From: Myxococcales bacterium
GTDB taxonomy: Bacteria; Myxococcota_A; Polyangia; Polyangiales; Houyiibacteriaceae
Reading direction: 5' to 3'
Assembly (NCBI GenBank): GCA_019637115.1
Contig: JAHBWH010000043.1
Location: 1-50,831, forward strand
Length of the DNA stretch: 50,831 nucleotides
The notes under the pieces were generated by a model. That model was not told the origin of the DNA and searched no databases. It saw nothing but the letters and a program-made list of their open reading frames with translations. Positions within the stretch are counted from its first letter, which is position 1, and each line of letters opens with the position of its first letter. Below, in pieces: positions 28,292-39,410 of the stretch. A program made the position numbers and the translations under genes.

Positions 28292-29413
28292 ATGCAGTTC
28301 GTCGACGAGGTCGAGATCGAGGTCACCGCCGGCAACGGAGGGCACGGCGCGGTCGCGTTTCGCCGCGAGTCGCACCGGCCGCTCGGGGGGCCGTCCGGCG
28401 GGGACGGCGGGGACGGCGGCGACGTCATCTTCCACGCCCACGAGCGCCTCACGACGCTGCTCGATCTGGGCTATCGGCGCCGAATCAAGGCCGAGCACGG
28501 CGAGAACGGCCGCGGCAAGGACCAATACGGGAAGGCCGGCGCCGACGCGGTCGTCCAGGTGCCGGTCGGGACCCAGGTCTACGACGCCGACACCGGGGAG
28601 CTCCTCGCGGACCTCGACACCCACGAGCAGCGCGTCGTGATCGCCCGCGGGGGCAAGGGCGGCCGCGGGAACATGCACTTCGCCACCCCGTACGACCGAG
28701 CGCCCCGGAGGGCCGAGGATGGCACGCCGGGCGAGCGTCGCACCTTGCGCCTCGAGCTGAAGCTGCTGGCCGACGTGGGGCTCGTCGGCTTCCCCAACGT
28801 GGGCAAGAGCACCTTCATCGCGACCGTCTCGCGGGCTCGCCCGAAGATCGCCGACTACCCCTTCACGACCTTGGTGCCCAACCTCGGCGTCGCCTCACTC
28901 GGGGACGAGCGGAGCTTCGTGGTCGCGGACATCCCGGGCATCATCGAGGGGGCGGCCGAGGGGGCGGGGCTCGGGCTCCGCTTCCTGCGGCACGCGGAGC
29001 GCAATCGCGTCCTGCTGATGCTCGTCTCGATCGACCCCGACCCGGAGCGGGACCCCGTCAGCGACTATCGAACGCTGCGCTCCGAGCTGCTGCGCTTCTC
29101 GCCGACCCTCGCGGAGCGGCCCGCGGTGGTCGCCGTCTCGAAGCTCGATCTGCCGGAGGTCCGCGAGGCGCTCCCGGAGATCCGCGCGGGGCTGGCGGAG
29201 CTCGGCGTACCCGAAGTGCACGCCTTCAGCGCTGCGACGCGCGAAGGCGTGGACGACCTGCTGCGCGCGCTCGAGGCCGAGCTCGGCCGCATGCCGCGCG
29301 CCAACCTGCCCGCGCCGATCACCCCGTTCAGGGCGGAAGAGCGGCCGCATGGGGACGCCGTTGGCTTCGCAGGTGACTCGACGGACGAAGGGGCGGGCGA
29401 GGTCGACGAGTAG
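28292..29413 (+). CDS. obg: Obg/CgtA GTPase
   Basis: A 373-residue Obg GTPase that acts in 50S ribosome assembly and in growth control. The glycine-rich Obg domain occupies residues 1-157 (VDEVEIEVTAGNGGHGAV, GGDGGDGGDVIF). The G domain has G1 GFPNVGKST, G3 DIPGII, G4 SKLD and a G5-like SAAT. The C-terminal tail is short and acidic, without the full OCT domain. The ATG at 28292 has an unusual G-run (GGGGGGGTC) as ribosome binding site, as well as a TACATG box upstream. The usual rplU-rpmA neighbours are absent. Confidence 0.97.
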   Translation: MQFVDEVEIEVTAGNGGHGAVAFRRESHRPLGGPSGGDGGDGGDVIFHAHERLTTLLDLGYRRRIKAEHGENGRGKDQYGKAGADAVVQVPVGTQVYDADTGELLADLDTHEQRVVIARGGKGGRGNMHFATPYDRAPRRAEDGTPGERRTLRLELKLLADVGLVGFPNVGKSTFIATVSRARPKIADYPFTTLVPNLGVASLGDERSFVVADIPGIIEGAAEGAGLGLRFLRHAERNRVLLMLVSIDPDPERDPVSDYRTLRSELLRFSPTLAERPAVVAVSKLDLPEVREALPEIRAGLAELGVPEVHAFSAATREGVDDLLRALEAELGRMPRANLPAPITPFRAEERPHGDAVGFAGDSTDEGAGEVDE

Positions 29414-29416
29414 ACT

Positions 29417-29481
29417 CCGGGTCCGATGTCCGGGTCCGATGTCTGGGGCCGATGTTCGGGGCCGACGTCTGGGGCCGATGT
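29417..29481. repeat. tandem array, 5 units of 13 bp
   Basis: Five 13-bp units begin immediately after the obg stop codon. They follow CCGGGTCCGATGT and the variants CTGGGGCCGATGT and TCGGGGCCGACGT. Confidence 0.88.
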
Positions 29482-29564
29482 TCGATGTCCGTGATGGGTA
29501 CCCGTGACTGAGGTCGTGGGAGCAAGCCCTGTTCGGTGGGGCTGTACCTTCGGCGTCTCAATCG

Positions 29565-29687
29565 TGCACGCGCACGCGCACGCGCACGTGGACGGGCACG
29601 TGGACGGGCACGTGGACGGGCACGTGGACGACGTGGACGGGCACGTGGACGTGGACGGGCACGTGGACGGGCACGTGGACGGGTACG
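29565..29687. repeat. tandem array of 12-bp units (GACGGGCACGTG)
   Basis: About nine units of GACGGGCACGTG, some shortened by internal deletion, preceded by a GCGCAC-type hexamer run. The unit contains the palindrome CACGTG. The array sits between the convergent ends of obg and the outer-membrane barrel gene. Together with the 13-bp array it fills most of the 301-base gap, and no gene is seen there. Confidence 0.9.
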
Positions 29688-29714
29688 GCAGGACGCGGTC
29701 TTCCACGGTTTGCG

Positions 29715-31214
29715 TCAGTGCCACACGCCGACGCCGAGGCCCCAGCTGAGGTAGTCGCGCGCTCCGTCGATCACGAAGTTGGCGCGCCAGGTGACGCCGA
29801 GCGCGTGGAAGAGGCGGACCTCGAAGCCGAAGGTCCCATGGACACGTGCGGCCACGCCGGCGTAGCGCGCTTGTTCGACGTAGGTCCCGGCGCGGACCTT
29901 GAGGCGGTGCGCCCACGGCTCGGCCTCGAGGCCGAGGCGGAAGGTGCCGCTCCATTGTTCGCCGCGGGCGCGGCGCTGCTGGGCGAAGAAGGCGTCGATG
30001 CCGACGCCGTTCGCGATGGGACCGTGGAGCAGCAGGTCGAGGCTGATGAGGAGGTAACGCCGGGGAAGCGACTCGTAGAGCTCGTCCCAGAGGATCCCCA
30101 TCTCGTCCTCGGCCCGCGCGACCTCTTCACGGAGGTTCGCCTGATCATCGCGGCGGCGGAGCGCTTCGTCCCGCCGCCACTCCGGATCGCGGGCCCGCCG
30201 ACGGAGGTTCGGGCAGCGCAGATCTTCGAGCGGCTCGTCCTCGCCGAGCTCGCGGAGCACTTGGGCCAGCTCCCGCTCGCAGGCGCGGCGGTTGGCGCGC
30301 GCGACGAGCCCGGCGCGGACGTCCTTGATGGGTTGGTACCGGCGGTTGAGGGGGCGTGGACCGAGCTGGACGGCGAAGCCGACCTGGATCTCCCACGGGA
30401 GGTTCACCGAGCTTGGCCGCCAGAGGCCCTCGACTTGGGGCTGCCCGCCGTCGTCGCCCCCGACCGGGACGCGGGAGTCGACGGGGGTGCGGAACGCGGC
30501 GCCGATCCGGAAAGGGAGGCGCTGGTGCCGAAAGATACCGCCGAGCTCCGCGCCGACGCCGGAGAGTGAGAAGAAATTCTCGCGGCTCATCCCGGCCGCG
30601 ACGTCGAAGACGACGGCGCGCGCGCCGCCGCCGAGTACGAGCTGGCCATCGAGCAAGCCGTAGCCCGCGCCGACGTGCGCGGTGAGGAAGGTCGCGGTCG
30701 CGACGCCTCCAGGCGTCGGCAGGTTGTAGGACTGCGCCTGGAGCGTCGCGCCGGCTCCGAAGCTGTCGTATTGGATGCGCCCGCCGACGTCGATGAACAC
30801 GAAGTCCTCGATGCCGAAGCCTTCGCCGCGCCCGTTGAGGAAGTAGTCGTTCGCGCTGAACTGGCCGCCGAAGAGGATGGACGCCGACAGATCCTGCTCG
30901 ACACGGTCGACCTCGAAGAGGCTCCGAGACGCGTAGGCGGCTGGGTTCCAGGGCACGCCGTCGATGCCCTCGGCGAGCGCGGTGAAGGCGCCCGCGAGGC
31001 CCATGATGCGGCTCGACGCGACCACGGGGGTGGCGACGGCGTCCACGGCGAAGTCGTTGCCCTCGATGGGCGCTTGTGCCGCCGTGGGCACGACGAGCCA
31101 GGGCCCGAGGAGGGCGAGCGCCCACAGCCGTCGCCTCCGCGAGCGCGGGCGGCCCCTCGGGTCCTCGGCTCGCGGGGCCCCCTCCGAGCGATCGGCCGAG
31201 CCTTCTCTCGGCAT
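29715..31214 (-). CDS. outer-membrane beta-barrel protein (FadL/PorV-like)
   Basis: A 499-residue exported protein. A long basic n-region and hydrophobic core (RRRLWALALLGPWLVVPTAAQA) form the signal. The early mature part has the hallmark MGLAGAFTALAEGIDGVPWNPAAYA, seen in FadL/OmpP1, PorV and UPF0164-type barrels, where many small proteins or hydrophobic compounds are handled at the outer membrane. Alternating beta strands continue, interrupted by a charged helical insert around residues 290-370 (RRDDQANLREEVARAEDEMG). The chain ends in WGLGVGVWH. ATG at 31214 is preferred; ATG at 31241 or 31361 would lengthen the n-region. It is divergent from the signalling cluster at 31342. Confidence 0.8.
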   Translation of the reverse strand: MPREGSADRSEGAPRAEDPRGRPRSRRRRLWALALLGPWLVVPTAAQAPIEGNDFAVDAVATPVVASSRIMGLAGAFTALAEGIDGVPWNPAAYASRSLFEVDRVEQDLSASILFGGQFSANDYFLNGRGEGFGIEDFVFIDVGGRIQYDSFGAGATLQAQSYNLPTPGGVATATFLTAHVGAGYGLLDGQLVLGGGARAVVFDVAAGMSRENFFSLSGVGAELGGIFRHQRLPFRIGAAFRTPVDSRVPVGGDDGGQPQVEGLWRPSSVNLPWEIQVGFAVQLGPRPLNRRYQPIKDVRAGLVARANRRACERELAQVLRELGEDEPLEDLRCPNLRRRARDPEWRRDEALRRRDDQANLREEVARAEDEMGILWDELYESLPRRYLLISLDLLLHGPIANGVGIDAFFAQQRRARGEQWSGTFRLGLEAEPWAHRLKVRAGTYVEQARYAGVAARVHGTFGFEVRLFHALGVTWRANFVIDGARDYLSWGLGVGVWH

Positions 31215-31328
31215 GGACGGCGTGCGGGGGAGCGGGGGCATGGGCAGGGAGAGGCCCTCGCCCAGGTGGGTGCGCAGGGAAGGGGCCTCGCGGAGCAGGA
31301 CGATAGCCCGCAGGATCGCGACGCGCGA

Positions 31329-31334
31329 TATAGT
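31329..31334 (+). promoter_or_regulatory. putative -10 box of the signalling cluster
   Basis: TATAGT stands 7 bases before the ATG at 31342, with no Shine-Dalgarno sequence. It is one of the closest matches to TATAAT in the window. Confidence 0.45.
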
Positions 31335-31341
31335 CCCCGCG

Positions 31342-34300
31342 ATGGTCCAGAAATCCGGCACGGCGCTCGGGGTCGCGCGCGCGCGTTTCGTCGATGGGCT
31401 CCCCCGAAAAGCCCAGGAGCTGAAGGGGGCGGTCGCCCTGCTCGTCGCGAGCCCCTCGGCGGCGCGGCCACGCGAGGAGCTTCGCCGTCGCCTCCACGCG
31501 CTCTATGCCTCGGCGCAGGTCTTCCGCATCGAGCCGCTCTCGGCCGCGCTCAAGGAGGCGATCCAGCGGCTCGACGAGGTGCGGGCCGAGGGGAAGGCCG
31601 AGGGGAAGGCCGAGCTCTCGCAGGAGGATCTGGACACGCTCGCCCACCTCGCGGCGACGCTGCCTGCGCTGGCTGAGGGGCGCCTCTCGGGCGCGCCCGA
31701 AGGGCCGAGAGCGGAAGCTCCGGCACGCGCCTCGGTGAGGGACGCGCGGCCGTCCGCGCCGGGCACGTTCGCGCCGCCAGGTCGCGGGGATCGGGTCTCG
31801 CCCGTGCCAGCGGCCCACGTGGACCGCGTCTCGCCCGTGCCCGACCGCGTCGCGCCCGCGCCGATCGAGGCGGAAGGCGCGAGCGCAGCGCCTCTGGAAC
31901 TTGAGCGTCTCTCCCCCTTGCCCGGCGACATGCCCCCCGCCGGCGATCGCCCCTCCGCGCCGGGCGAGGGGGATCGTGTCTCGCCCGTACCCGTCGCGCG
32001 GGTTCCGCTCGTGAAGCGCGCAATCGGCGACCGAACCTCGCCCGTGCCGAGCGCGCCAGTGCGGGAGGAGGTCGCGCCGCGAGGCACCTCGGCGCGCGCC
32101 GCGCGCCCGGGGCGCGCGGACGGCCCCCTCGACACGGTGATCAGCGTGCTCGTCGTCGACGACGTGCGCACTCAGGCGGCCGTGCGAGAGGCCCTGCCGA
32201 GCGAGCGATTCGAACTGCTCGGCGCGAGCGATCCGGAAGAGGCGCTCCGCCTCGCGCGGAGCGCCGCACCCGATGTCGTCTTGATGGACGCGGGCATCGC
32301 GGCCCGCGCGGGCGCGGACCTCGTCAGCCGGCTCCGCGCCGACCCCCTGACTGACTTCGTGCCCGTCGTCGTCCTGCATGGCAGCGTCGACGCGGACGAG
32401 GCGGAGCTTCGGCGCCTCGGCGTCGACGCGCTCGCTCCCAAGCCCGTCGACGCCACCTCGTTGGTTCGGCTCGTCGCGCGCCTCGCGCGGGCGGAGGGCT
32501 GGCCGGGCGCGGACATGATGGGCGACGCGACCTTGGAGGACGTGGCCGATCGGCTCGCGCGCGAGATCCGCAAGGGCCTCGTCGATGCGGCGGCGACGGG
32601 GCGCGAGGAGCGCATCGCCCTCGGGGATGGCTCCGAGCTGCTGGCCGCGGCGTGGGCGACGATCGCGCGGGTCCGCTCTGAGCTCTCCGATCGCTCGCAC
32701 GGACGGGTGCGCTTTCGCGACGGCGTCGAGCGCGGGGGGCCTGCGTTCATGGCGCTCGGCGCGAGCGAAGACGACCCGGTCGGCGGGGCCTCGGACGTCT
32801 CGCTCGAGGGGCGGCGGATCATCGTCGCGGACGACGACCCCGCGGTCGTCTGGTTCTTCGCGGGGCTGCTCCGGGAGGCGGGCGTGCACGCGGTCGAGGT
32901 CGAGGACGGACGCCAAGCGCTCGACGAGGCGCGGCGCCGCCGGCCCGACGTGATCGTCAGCGACATCCTGATGCCTGGGCTCGACGGGCTGGCGCTCTGC
33001 CGCGAGCTCAAGCGCGATCCGGGGCTCGCGGACGTCCCCGTGATCCTCCTCTCCTGGAAGGAGGACTTCCTCCAGCGGATGCGGGAGCTGCAATCGGGGG
33101 CGAGCGGTTACCTCCGCAAGGAGGCCGGGAGCGGGCAGATCCTAGCGAAGGTGCGGGAGGTGCTCCGACCCCGGGCGCGGCTCGAGGCCCAGCTGCGGGC
33201 CGGTGGCGAGGTGCGCGGCCGGGTCGAGCCCGCAGGCGTGCGCTCGCTGCTGCGAGCGACGGCGGAGCTGCGCGGGGACGCGCGGGTCACCATCCGCGAC
33301 GCCTGGAGCCTCTTCGAGGTGGACGTCCGCGGTGGGCAGATCGTGGACGTGACGCGGACGGCTTCCGACGGCTCGTTCAGCCGTGGGGCCCGGGCGCTCG
33401 CGCCGCTGCTCGGGGTGATCACCGGGCGGTTCACGGTGGACGACGCCGAGGGCGCGATCCGGCCGAGCCTCGAAGGAGAGACGGAGGCGATCCTGGCGGA
33501 GGCGGCGGAGCGTCTCGGCGCGTACGTCGACGCGGTCTCGGGCGCGCGCCTGGCGCGCGTCGCGTTGGTGCGCTTCGACGAGCTCCTGCTCCAGGCCTTC
33601 TTGCGCACGTCGCCCGGCGAGACGGGGGCGCTCATCGAGCGCATCGCGTCGGGAGCGAGCCCGCGTGAGCTGCTCGTCGAGGGGGAGGTCTCCCCCGTGA
33701 CCTTGGAGACGGCGCTCGTGGATCTCGCCCGGCGTGGCGCCGTCACGAGCGTGCGCGACGCGGACGGGGAGGATCTCGTCGCCCAAGCGCTCGCCGAGCG
33801 CCAGGCCCACGCCGCCAAGCCCTCGATCTACCCGAGCGCGTCGGGGCTTCCGGCGCCCGACGAGCCCAGCGTGCCGCGGGCGCCCGCCGCTCCGCGCCTC
33901 GAGGTCGCGGGGCTCGCGCCGACCGACGAGGTGCTCGCGGCGATCGACGAGGTCGAGGCGATCGAGGAGGCCCGCGAGATGGCCGAGGCGGAGGGGCTGC
34001 TCCGATCGCCGACCAACCCACCTCCAGCGCTGGAGGGGGACGCGCTCGTGCGTCGGCCGCCCTCGTCCGCGGGGACCGTGGCCGCGCCGACGGATGGAGC
34101 CCCGAAGTCCCCGCCCGCCGAGCCTGCGGCGCCGCCCGCCACGCCGAGGGCACCTGCGACGGCGGCGACCCCCGCCCCACCGACGGCGACGCGCGCGACC
34201 ACCTCGGCGGAGGACGAGCCTGGGGGCATGGGGGTCTTGGGGTGGCTCGTGCTCGTGGCCCTGGCGGCCACGGCCGGGTATTTCGCGTGGCGCGCGTGGC

Positions 34301-34731
34301 GCGAGCCGCCGCCCGCGAGCACGGTCGCTGAGAGCACGGCCGCTGTCGAAGCGCGGGCGGGCGACTCGAGCGACGAGGGGGGCGAGCGACCCGAGCTCGA
34401 GCGACCCGGCGACGAGCCGACGCCCGACGAGACGCGCGCGCAGACGTCTCCGCTCTCGTTCGGGGAGACGCGACCGACGGTCGACGATCCCGAGGTGACG
34501 GTCGGCGAGGGGCAAGGACTGCTGGTGGTCGAGGGCACGGAGGGTGCCAGCGCCGACATCTCGCTTCGGCGTCGCGGCGAGGGGGACCTCCGCTCGCTCG
34601 GCGCTCCGCCCCTGCGGATCGCGCTCGACGAAGGTGAGTACGAGGTCGTCTTCCGGGGCGAGCGTGGCGAGACCGTCCGCTTCGTCTCCGTCGGCGCAGG
34701 CCAGACTCGAATCGTTCGGCCCGTCCGATGA
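31342..34731 (+). CDS. HPt-like/REC/REC/DUF4388-like/TM/PEGA-like hybrid signalling protein
   Basis: A 1129-residue multidomain protein. Residues 1-110 resemble an HPt helix bundle (RRRLHALYASAQVF, His52). Residues 130-250 are a Pro/Ser linker with repeated DRVSPVP-type motifs. REC1 (about 268-385) has Asp273/Asp274, phospho-Asp316 and Lys367. REC2 (about 490-605) has Asp497-499, phospho-Asp541 and Lys593. Residues 620-830 resemble the DUF4388/PATAN family found in myxobacterial regulators. One membrane segment lies at about 964-985 (LGWLVLVALAATAGYF), followed by a PEGA-like C-terminal beta domain (1055-1129). Two intact receivers ahead of a membrane anchor are unusual. Its stop overlaps the next kinase gene by 4 bases (ATGA), so it probably receives phosphate within this cluster. 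Confidence 0.85.
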   Translation: MVQKSGTALGVARARFVDGLPRKAQELKGAVALLVASPSAARPREELRRRLHALYASAQVFRIEPLSAALKEAIQRLDEVRAEGKAEGKAELSQEDLDTLAHLAATLPALAEGRLSGAPEGPRAEAPARASVRDARPSAPGTFAPPGRGDRVSPVPAAHVDRVSPVPDRVAPAPIEAEGASAAPLELERLSPLPGDMPPAGDRPSAPGEGDRVSPVPVARVPLVKRAIGDRTSPVPSAPVREEVAPRGTSARAARPGRADGPLDTVISVLVVDDVRTQAAVREALPSERFELLGASDPEEALRLARSAAPDVVLMDAGIAARAGADLVSRLRADPLTDFVPVVVLHGSVDADEAELRRLGVDALAPKPVDATSLVRLVARLARAEGWPGADMMGDATLEDVADRLAREIRKGLVDAAATGREERIALGDGSELLAAAWATIARVRSELSDRSHGRVRFRDGVERGGPAFMALGASEDDPVGGASDVSLEGRRIIVADDDPAVVWFFAGLLREAGVHAVEVEDGRQALDEARRRRPDVIVSDILMPGLDGLALCRELKRDPGLADVPVILLSWKEDFLQRMRELQSGASGYLRKEAGSGQILAKVREVLRPRARLEAQLRAGGEVRGRVEPAGVRSLLRATAELRGDARVTIRDAWSLFEVDVRGGQIVDVTRTASDGSFSRGARALAPLLGVITGRFTVDDAEGAIRPSLEGETEAILAEAAERLGAYVDAVSGARLARVALVRFDELLLQAFLRTSPGETGALIERIASGASPRELLVEGEVSPVTLETALVDLARRGAVTSVRDADGEDLVAQALAERQAHAAKPSIYPSASGLPAPDEPSVPRAPAAPRLEVAGLAPTDEVLAAIDEVEAIEEAREMAEAEGLLRSPTNPPPALEGDALVRRPPSSAGTVAAPTDGAPKSPPAEPAAPPATPRAPATAATPAPPTATRATTSAEDEPGGMGVLGWLVLVALAATAGYFAWRAWREPPPASTVAESTAAVEARAGDSSDEGGERPELERPGDEPTPDETRAQTSPLSFGETRPTVDDPEVTVGEGQGLLVVEGTEGASADISLRRRGEGDLRSLGAPPLRIALDEGEYEVVFRGERGETVRFVSVGAGQTRIVRPVR

Positions 34732-36332
34732 GCACGCTCGCCACGCTCCACCTCCTGTGGGCGGCGGTCTACGGCTACCTCTGCGCCTATCACCTGGTGC
34801 TCTACGGGCGCCGGCGCGACGAACGCGAGTACCTCGCGTTCGCGCTGCTCACGGCTGGTTTCAGCGTGCTCACGGTCGGCAACGCGCTGCACGTGGACGC
34901 CGACACGCTGGCCGGCGGAACGCTCGCGGTGCGTGTCGGCAACGTCGCGCTGACCGTGGTGGTCGCGTTCTACGTCGAGTTCGTCTGGGAGCTGACGGGG
35001 CGGCGAGGTTTCTGGCTCCGCGCGTTGGCGTACGTGTGGGCCGTGGTCGGGCTCGGCGCGGAGGTGCTCGGTTTGATGAACGAGCCCTTCGCGGCCGAGC
35101 CCCGATGGGGCTGGGGGGGCGTCGAGCCGGTCCACCCGGCGATCACGTCCTTCGGCGTGGCGTATCTCGCCGGGTTGTGGACGATCGGGCTCGTCAGCAC
35201 GGCCCTCTTCTTCCGCCACGCGACCAAGCGCCCGAGCGCGCCCGCGTCGATGCCGACCTCGACCGTGGGGGAGCGGAGCGGCGACCGCGTCGTCGCGGCG
35301 ACCAGCGCGCTCCTCGCCTCCGGTTGGCCGATTCGCCTCCTCGGGGTCGCGGCCGTCCTCGCCTTCCTGGCTGGCTCGCACGACTTCGCCGTTCGGGTCG
35401 GCCTCGTGAGCGGTCCGACGCTGATGGATCACGTCGCGATGCTCTTCGCGTTCGCGATGAGCTACGCGCTGCTCGATCGCTTCGTGCGTGCGAGCAACGA
35501 GCTGCGGTCGAAGACCGCAGAGCTCGCGCGCGCCTACGAGGAGCTTCGCGACACCCAGGAGCGACTCGTCCGCAAGGAGCAGCTCGCGGCCGTCGGCGAG
35601 CTCTCCGCCGTCATCGCGCACGAGGTCCGCAACCCGCTCGCGGTGATCAAGAACTCGGTCTCGGGGCTGCGTCGTCGCGCGCTCTCGGACGAGGATCGCG
35701 CGACGCTCTTGTCGATCCTCGACGAAGAGACCGACCGGCTGAACCGCCTGGTACACGACCTCCTCGCGTACGCGCAGCCGGTCGTCCCGCAGGGGCGCGA
35801 GCTGGCGCTCCGCGATCTGGTGCGTCGCGCCGTCGAGCGCGCGAGGAGCAGCGTCGCCCACGCGGGATCGATCGAGACGGTCTACGAGCTCGAGGGGCCG
35901 GCGAGCGTCTACGGAGATCCCGAGCTGCTCCGCCACGCGCTCGTGAACGTCATCGAGAACGCGCTCCAGGCGATGCCGGGCGGCGGCACGTTGACCGTCC
36001 GGAGCGAGGCGGGAGACCTCGGCGGGCGGCCAGCGGTCTCGCTCGTGTTCTCGGACACGGGGGAGGGCATGGACACCTTGGTCCGCGCGAAGGCGCGTGA
36101 CCCGTTCTTCACCACGCGTCCGTCGGGGACCGGGCTCGGGCTCGCGATCGTGGAGCGGGTCGTCCGCAACCACGGCGGGAAGATCGAGATCGAGAGCCGC
36201 CACGGCGCGGGGACGACCATCCGCTTCCTCTTGCCTTGTGAGCGCCCGAGCTTGATCCCCATCCCGCCCCCCGAGCGGCGCGAGGGGCGAATCTCGGCGA
36301 TCCGCGAGGCACCCCCGGGAGGCGCGGAATGA
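34728..36332 (+). CDS. multi-TM sensor histidine kinase, NtrB-like
   Basis: A 534-residue kinase. The N-terminal half has about seven hydrophobic segments (HLLWAAVYGYLCAYHLVLYG to MDHVAMLFAFAMSYALLDRF), a 7TM-type sensor without a large external domain. A coiled coil (about 262-285) leads to HisKA with His298 (AVIAHEVRNPLAV) and an HATPase domain with ALVNVIENALQAMPGGG, FSDTGEGMD and GTGLGLAIV. The HEVRNP form of the phosphoacceptor motif is typical of NtrB/AtoS-like kinases that control sigma54 activators. It overlaps both neighbours by 4 bases and is paralogous to the next gene. Confidence 0.94.
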   Translation: MSTLATLHLLWAAVYGYLCAYHLVLYGRRRDEREYLAFALLTAGFSVLTVGNALHVDADTLAGGTLAVRVGNVALTVVVAFYVEFVWELTGRRGFWLRALAYVWAVVGLGAEVLGLMNEPFAAEPRWGWGGVEPVHPAITSFGVAYLAGLWTIGLVSTALFFRHATKRPSAPASMPTSTVGERSGDRVVAATSALLASGWPIRLLGVAAVLAFLAGSHDFAVRVGLVSGPTLMDHVAMLFAFAMSYALLDRFVRASNELRSKTAELARAYEELRDTQERLVRKEQLAAVGELSAVIAHEVRNPLAVIKNSVSGLRRRALSDEDRATLLSILDEETDRLNRLVHDLLAYAQPVVPQGRELALRDLVRRAVERARSSVAHAGSIETVYELEGPASVYGDPELLRHALVNVIENALQAMPGGGTLTVRSEAGDLGGRPAVSLVFSDTGEGMDTLVRAKARDPFFTTRPSGTGLGLAIVERVVRNHGGKIEIESRHGAGTTIRFLLPCERPSLIPIPPPERREGRISAIREAPPGGAE

Positions 36333-37762
36333 ACCTCGCGACCGCGCTGCTCTGGGCGTGGGTCGCCGTGCACGTCTTCAGCGGCCTGACGGCGTTCTTC
36401 CTCTTGCTGCGAGAGCGGAAGCGCGAGCACGCAGCGCACGTCTCGCTGACGCTCTCGGTCGCCGCCCACGCGGCCGGCACGGCGTTGTTGCTCATGGCGC
36501 CCGACGAGGCGGCGGCGGCCGCCGCCCAGACGTGGATGTACGTCTCGGGGGGCTGCGTCTTCGTCTCTTATGCTGCGCTCGCGGAGGTCTTCACGGGGCG
36601 GCCGGGCCCGGGTTTTCAGCGCTTGCTGCGGACGATGCTGGCGCTCTTCGCCGTGCTCTGCGCGGCGGGGGTCTTCGTCGATCCCGCCTTGGCCCACCGC
36701 ATCGGCCCGAGCCGCGGGATCGAGGCCCATGTGCTCGGCGCAACCCTCGCGATCGGCGCGGTCGGGGTGGCGTTCGGCATCGCCTTCTTGGTGCAGCTCG
36801 GACTCCGGCGGGGGGCCGAGGCCCGGCTGTTGGCGCTGGCGGTCGGGCTGACGCTCCTCGGTTGGGTCGCAGACCTCTCCAGTCGGACGTTGGAGGTCGA
36901 TCTCCCGCGCCTCACGTCCCACCTCTCGTCGATGGGTGTGATGGTCGTGAGCTACCTCCTCCTGAACCGGTTCGTGCAGACCGCGGACGCGCTCGCCCGG
37001 CGCACGGTGGAGCTCGCGCAGAGCACGGACGAGCTGCGGCACATCCAAGAGGCGCTCGTGAAGAAGGAGCAGCTCGCGGCGGTGGGCGAGCTCTCGGCCG
37101 TGATCGCCCACGAGGTGCGCAACCCGCTCGCGGTGTTGAAGACCGCGGTCGCGGGCCTCCGACGCGAGACCATCGGCGCGAACGATCGCGAGACGCTCCT
37201 CGGCGTGCTCGACGAGGAGACGGATCGTTTGAACCGGCTCGTCCGTGACCTCTTGGCGTACGCGCGCCCCGTCGAGCCCCAATGGTCTCGCCTCCCCGTG
37301 CGGCAGCTCGTCGATCGCGCCGTCGATCTCGCCCGGCGTGACCAGCAATCCCTCGTTGGGGTCGAGGTCGAGGTCGAGGTGAACGCGAGCGGTGGCGAGG
37401 TGATCGAGGGAGACCCCGACCTCTTGGAGCGGGTCTTCGCGCACCTCGTTCAGAACGCGCTCCAGGCGATGCCGCACGGCGGCAGGCTGCTCGTACAAAC
37501 CGCGAGCACGACCCTCGACGCCGAGCCCGCGATGGCCGTCCGCTTCCAGGACACGGGGGAGGGCATGGACACGCTCGTTCGCTCTAGGGCGAGGGATCCC
37601 TTCTTCACGACGAAGGCGAGGGGGACCGGGCTCGGGCTCGCGATCGTCGAGCGGATCGTGAAGGCGCACGGCGGGCTCCTCGACCTCAAGAGCGGTGAAG
37701 AGGGCTCGGAGGTGACCCTGACGATCCCACAGGGGCGGGTGTCCGTCTTGCCCGAACAGTGA
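36329..37762 (+). CDS. second multi-TM sensor histidine kinase, NtrB-like paralogue
   Basis: A 477-residue kinase with the same plan as its upstream neighbour: about seven TM segments (LLWAWVAVHVFSGLTAFFLLL onward), a coiled coil, HisKA with His261 (AVIAHEVRNPLAV), then HLVQNALQAMPHGG, FQDTGEGMD and GTGLGLAIV. From the coiled coil through the ATPase domain the two are closely similar, while the membrane halves are much more diverged. That pattern fits tandem duplication followed by a change of input. The start overlaps the previous stop by 4 bases (ATGA). Both kinases probably act on the sigma54 activator that follows. Confidence 0.94.
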   Translation: MNLATALLWAWVAVHVFSGLTAFFLLLRERKREHAAHVSLTLSVAAHAAGTALLLMAPDEAAAAAAQTWMYVSGGCVFVSYAALAEVFTGRPGPGFQRLLRTMLALFAVLCAAGVFVDPALAHRIGPSRGIEAHVLGATLAIGAVGVAFGIAFLVQLGLRRGAEARLLALAVGLTLLGWVADLSSRTLEVDLPRLTSHLSSMGVMVVSYLLLNRFVQTADALARRTVELAQSTDELRHIQEALVKKEQLAAVGELSAVIAHEVRNPLAVLKTAVAGLRRETIGANDRETLLGVLDEETDRLNRLVRDLLAYARPVEPQWSRLPVRQLVDRAVDLARRDQQSLVGVEVEVEVNASGGEVIEGDPDLLERVFAHLVQNALQAMPHGGRLLVQTASTTLDAEPAMAVRFQDTGEGMDTLVRSRARDPFFTTKARGTGLGLAIVERIVKAHGGLLDLKSGEEGSEVTLTIPQGRVSVLPEQ

Positions 37763-37821
37763 GCGCGCCGATCCTGCCGTCCGGTCGGCCCGAGCGTCGC
37801 GACTTCGCCACGCCGTCGCGG

Positions 37822-37827
37822 TATATA
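37822..37827 (+). promoter_or_regulatory. putative -10 box of the NtrC-like gene
   Basis: TATATA (overlapping TATAGC at 37824-37829) lies 6 bases before the ATG at 37834, in the 71-base gap after the second kinase gene. It suggests the regulator can be transcribed separately from the kinases. Confidence 0.4.
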
Positions 37828-37833
37828 GCGCCG

Positions 37834-39243
<1,410 letters not shown>

Positions 39244-39410
39244 GGCTCGAATCGAGCCGGCGGCGGACCGCGCGATGGGTGCGCAGGCAGATGGCCCTGT
39301 CAAGGCGACGCTCTGGCGTCCCTCACGTCGACCCTTGAACGGGCCCCGAGGCGCTGAGATGCTCTCGCGCGGTGGCTCGGCGGTCCGTCTGGGGGCGGCC
39401 ACGGGCGAGG

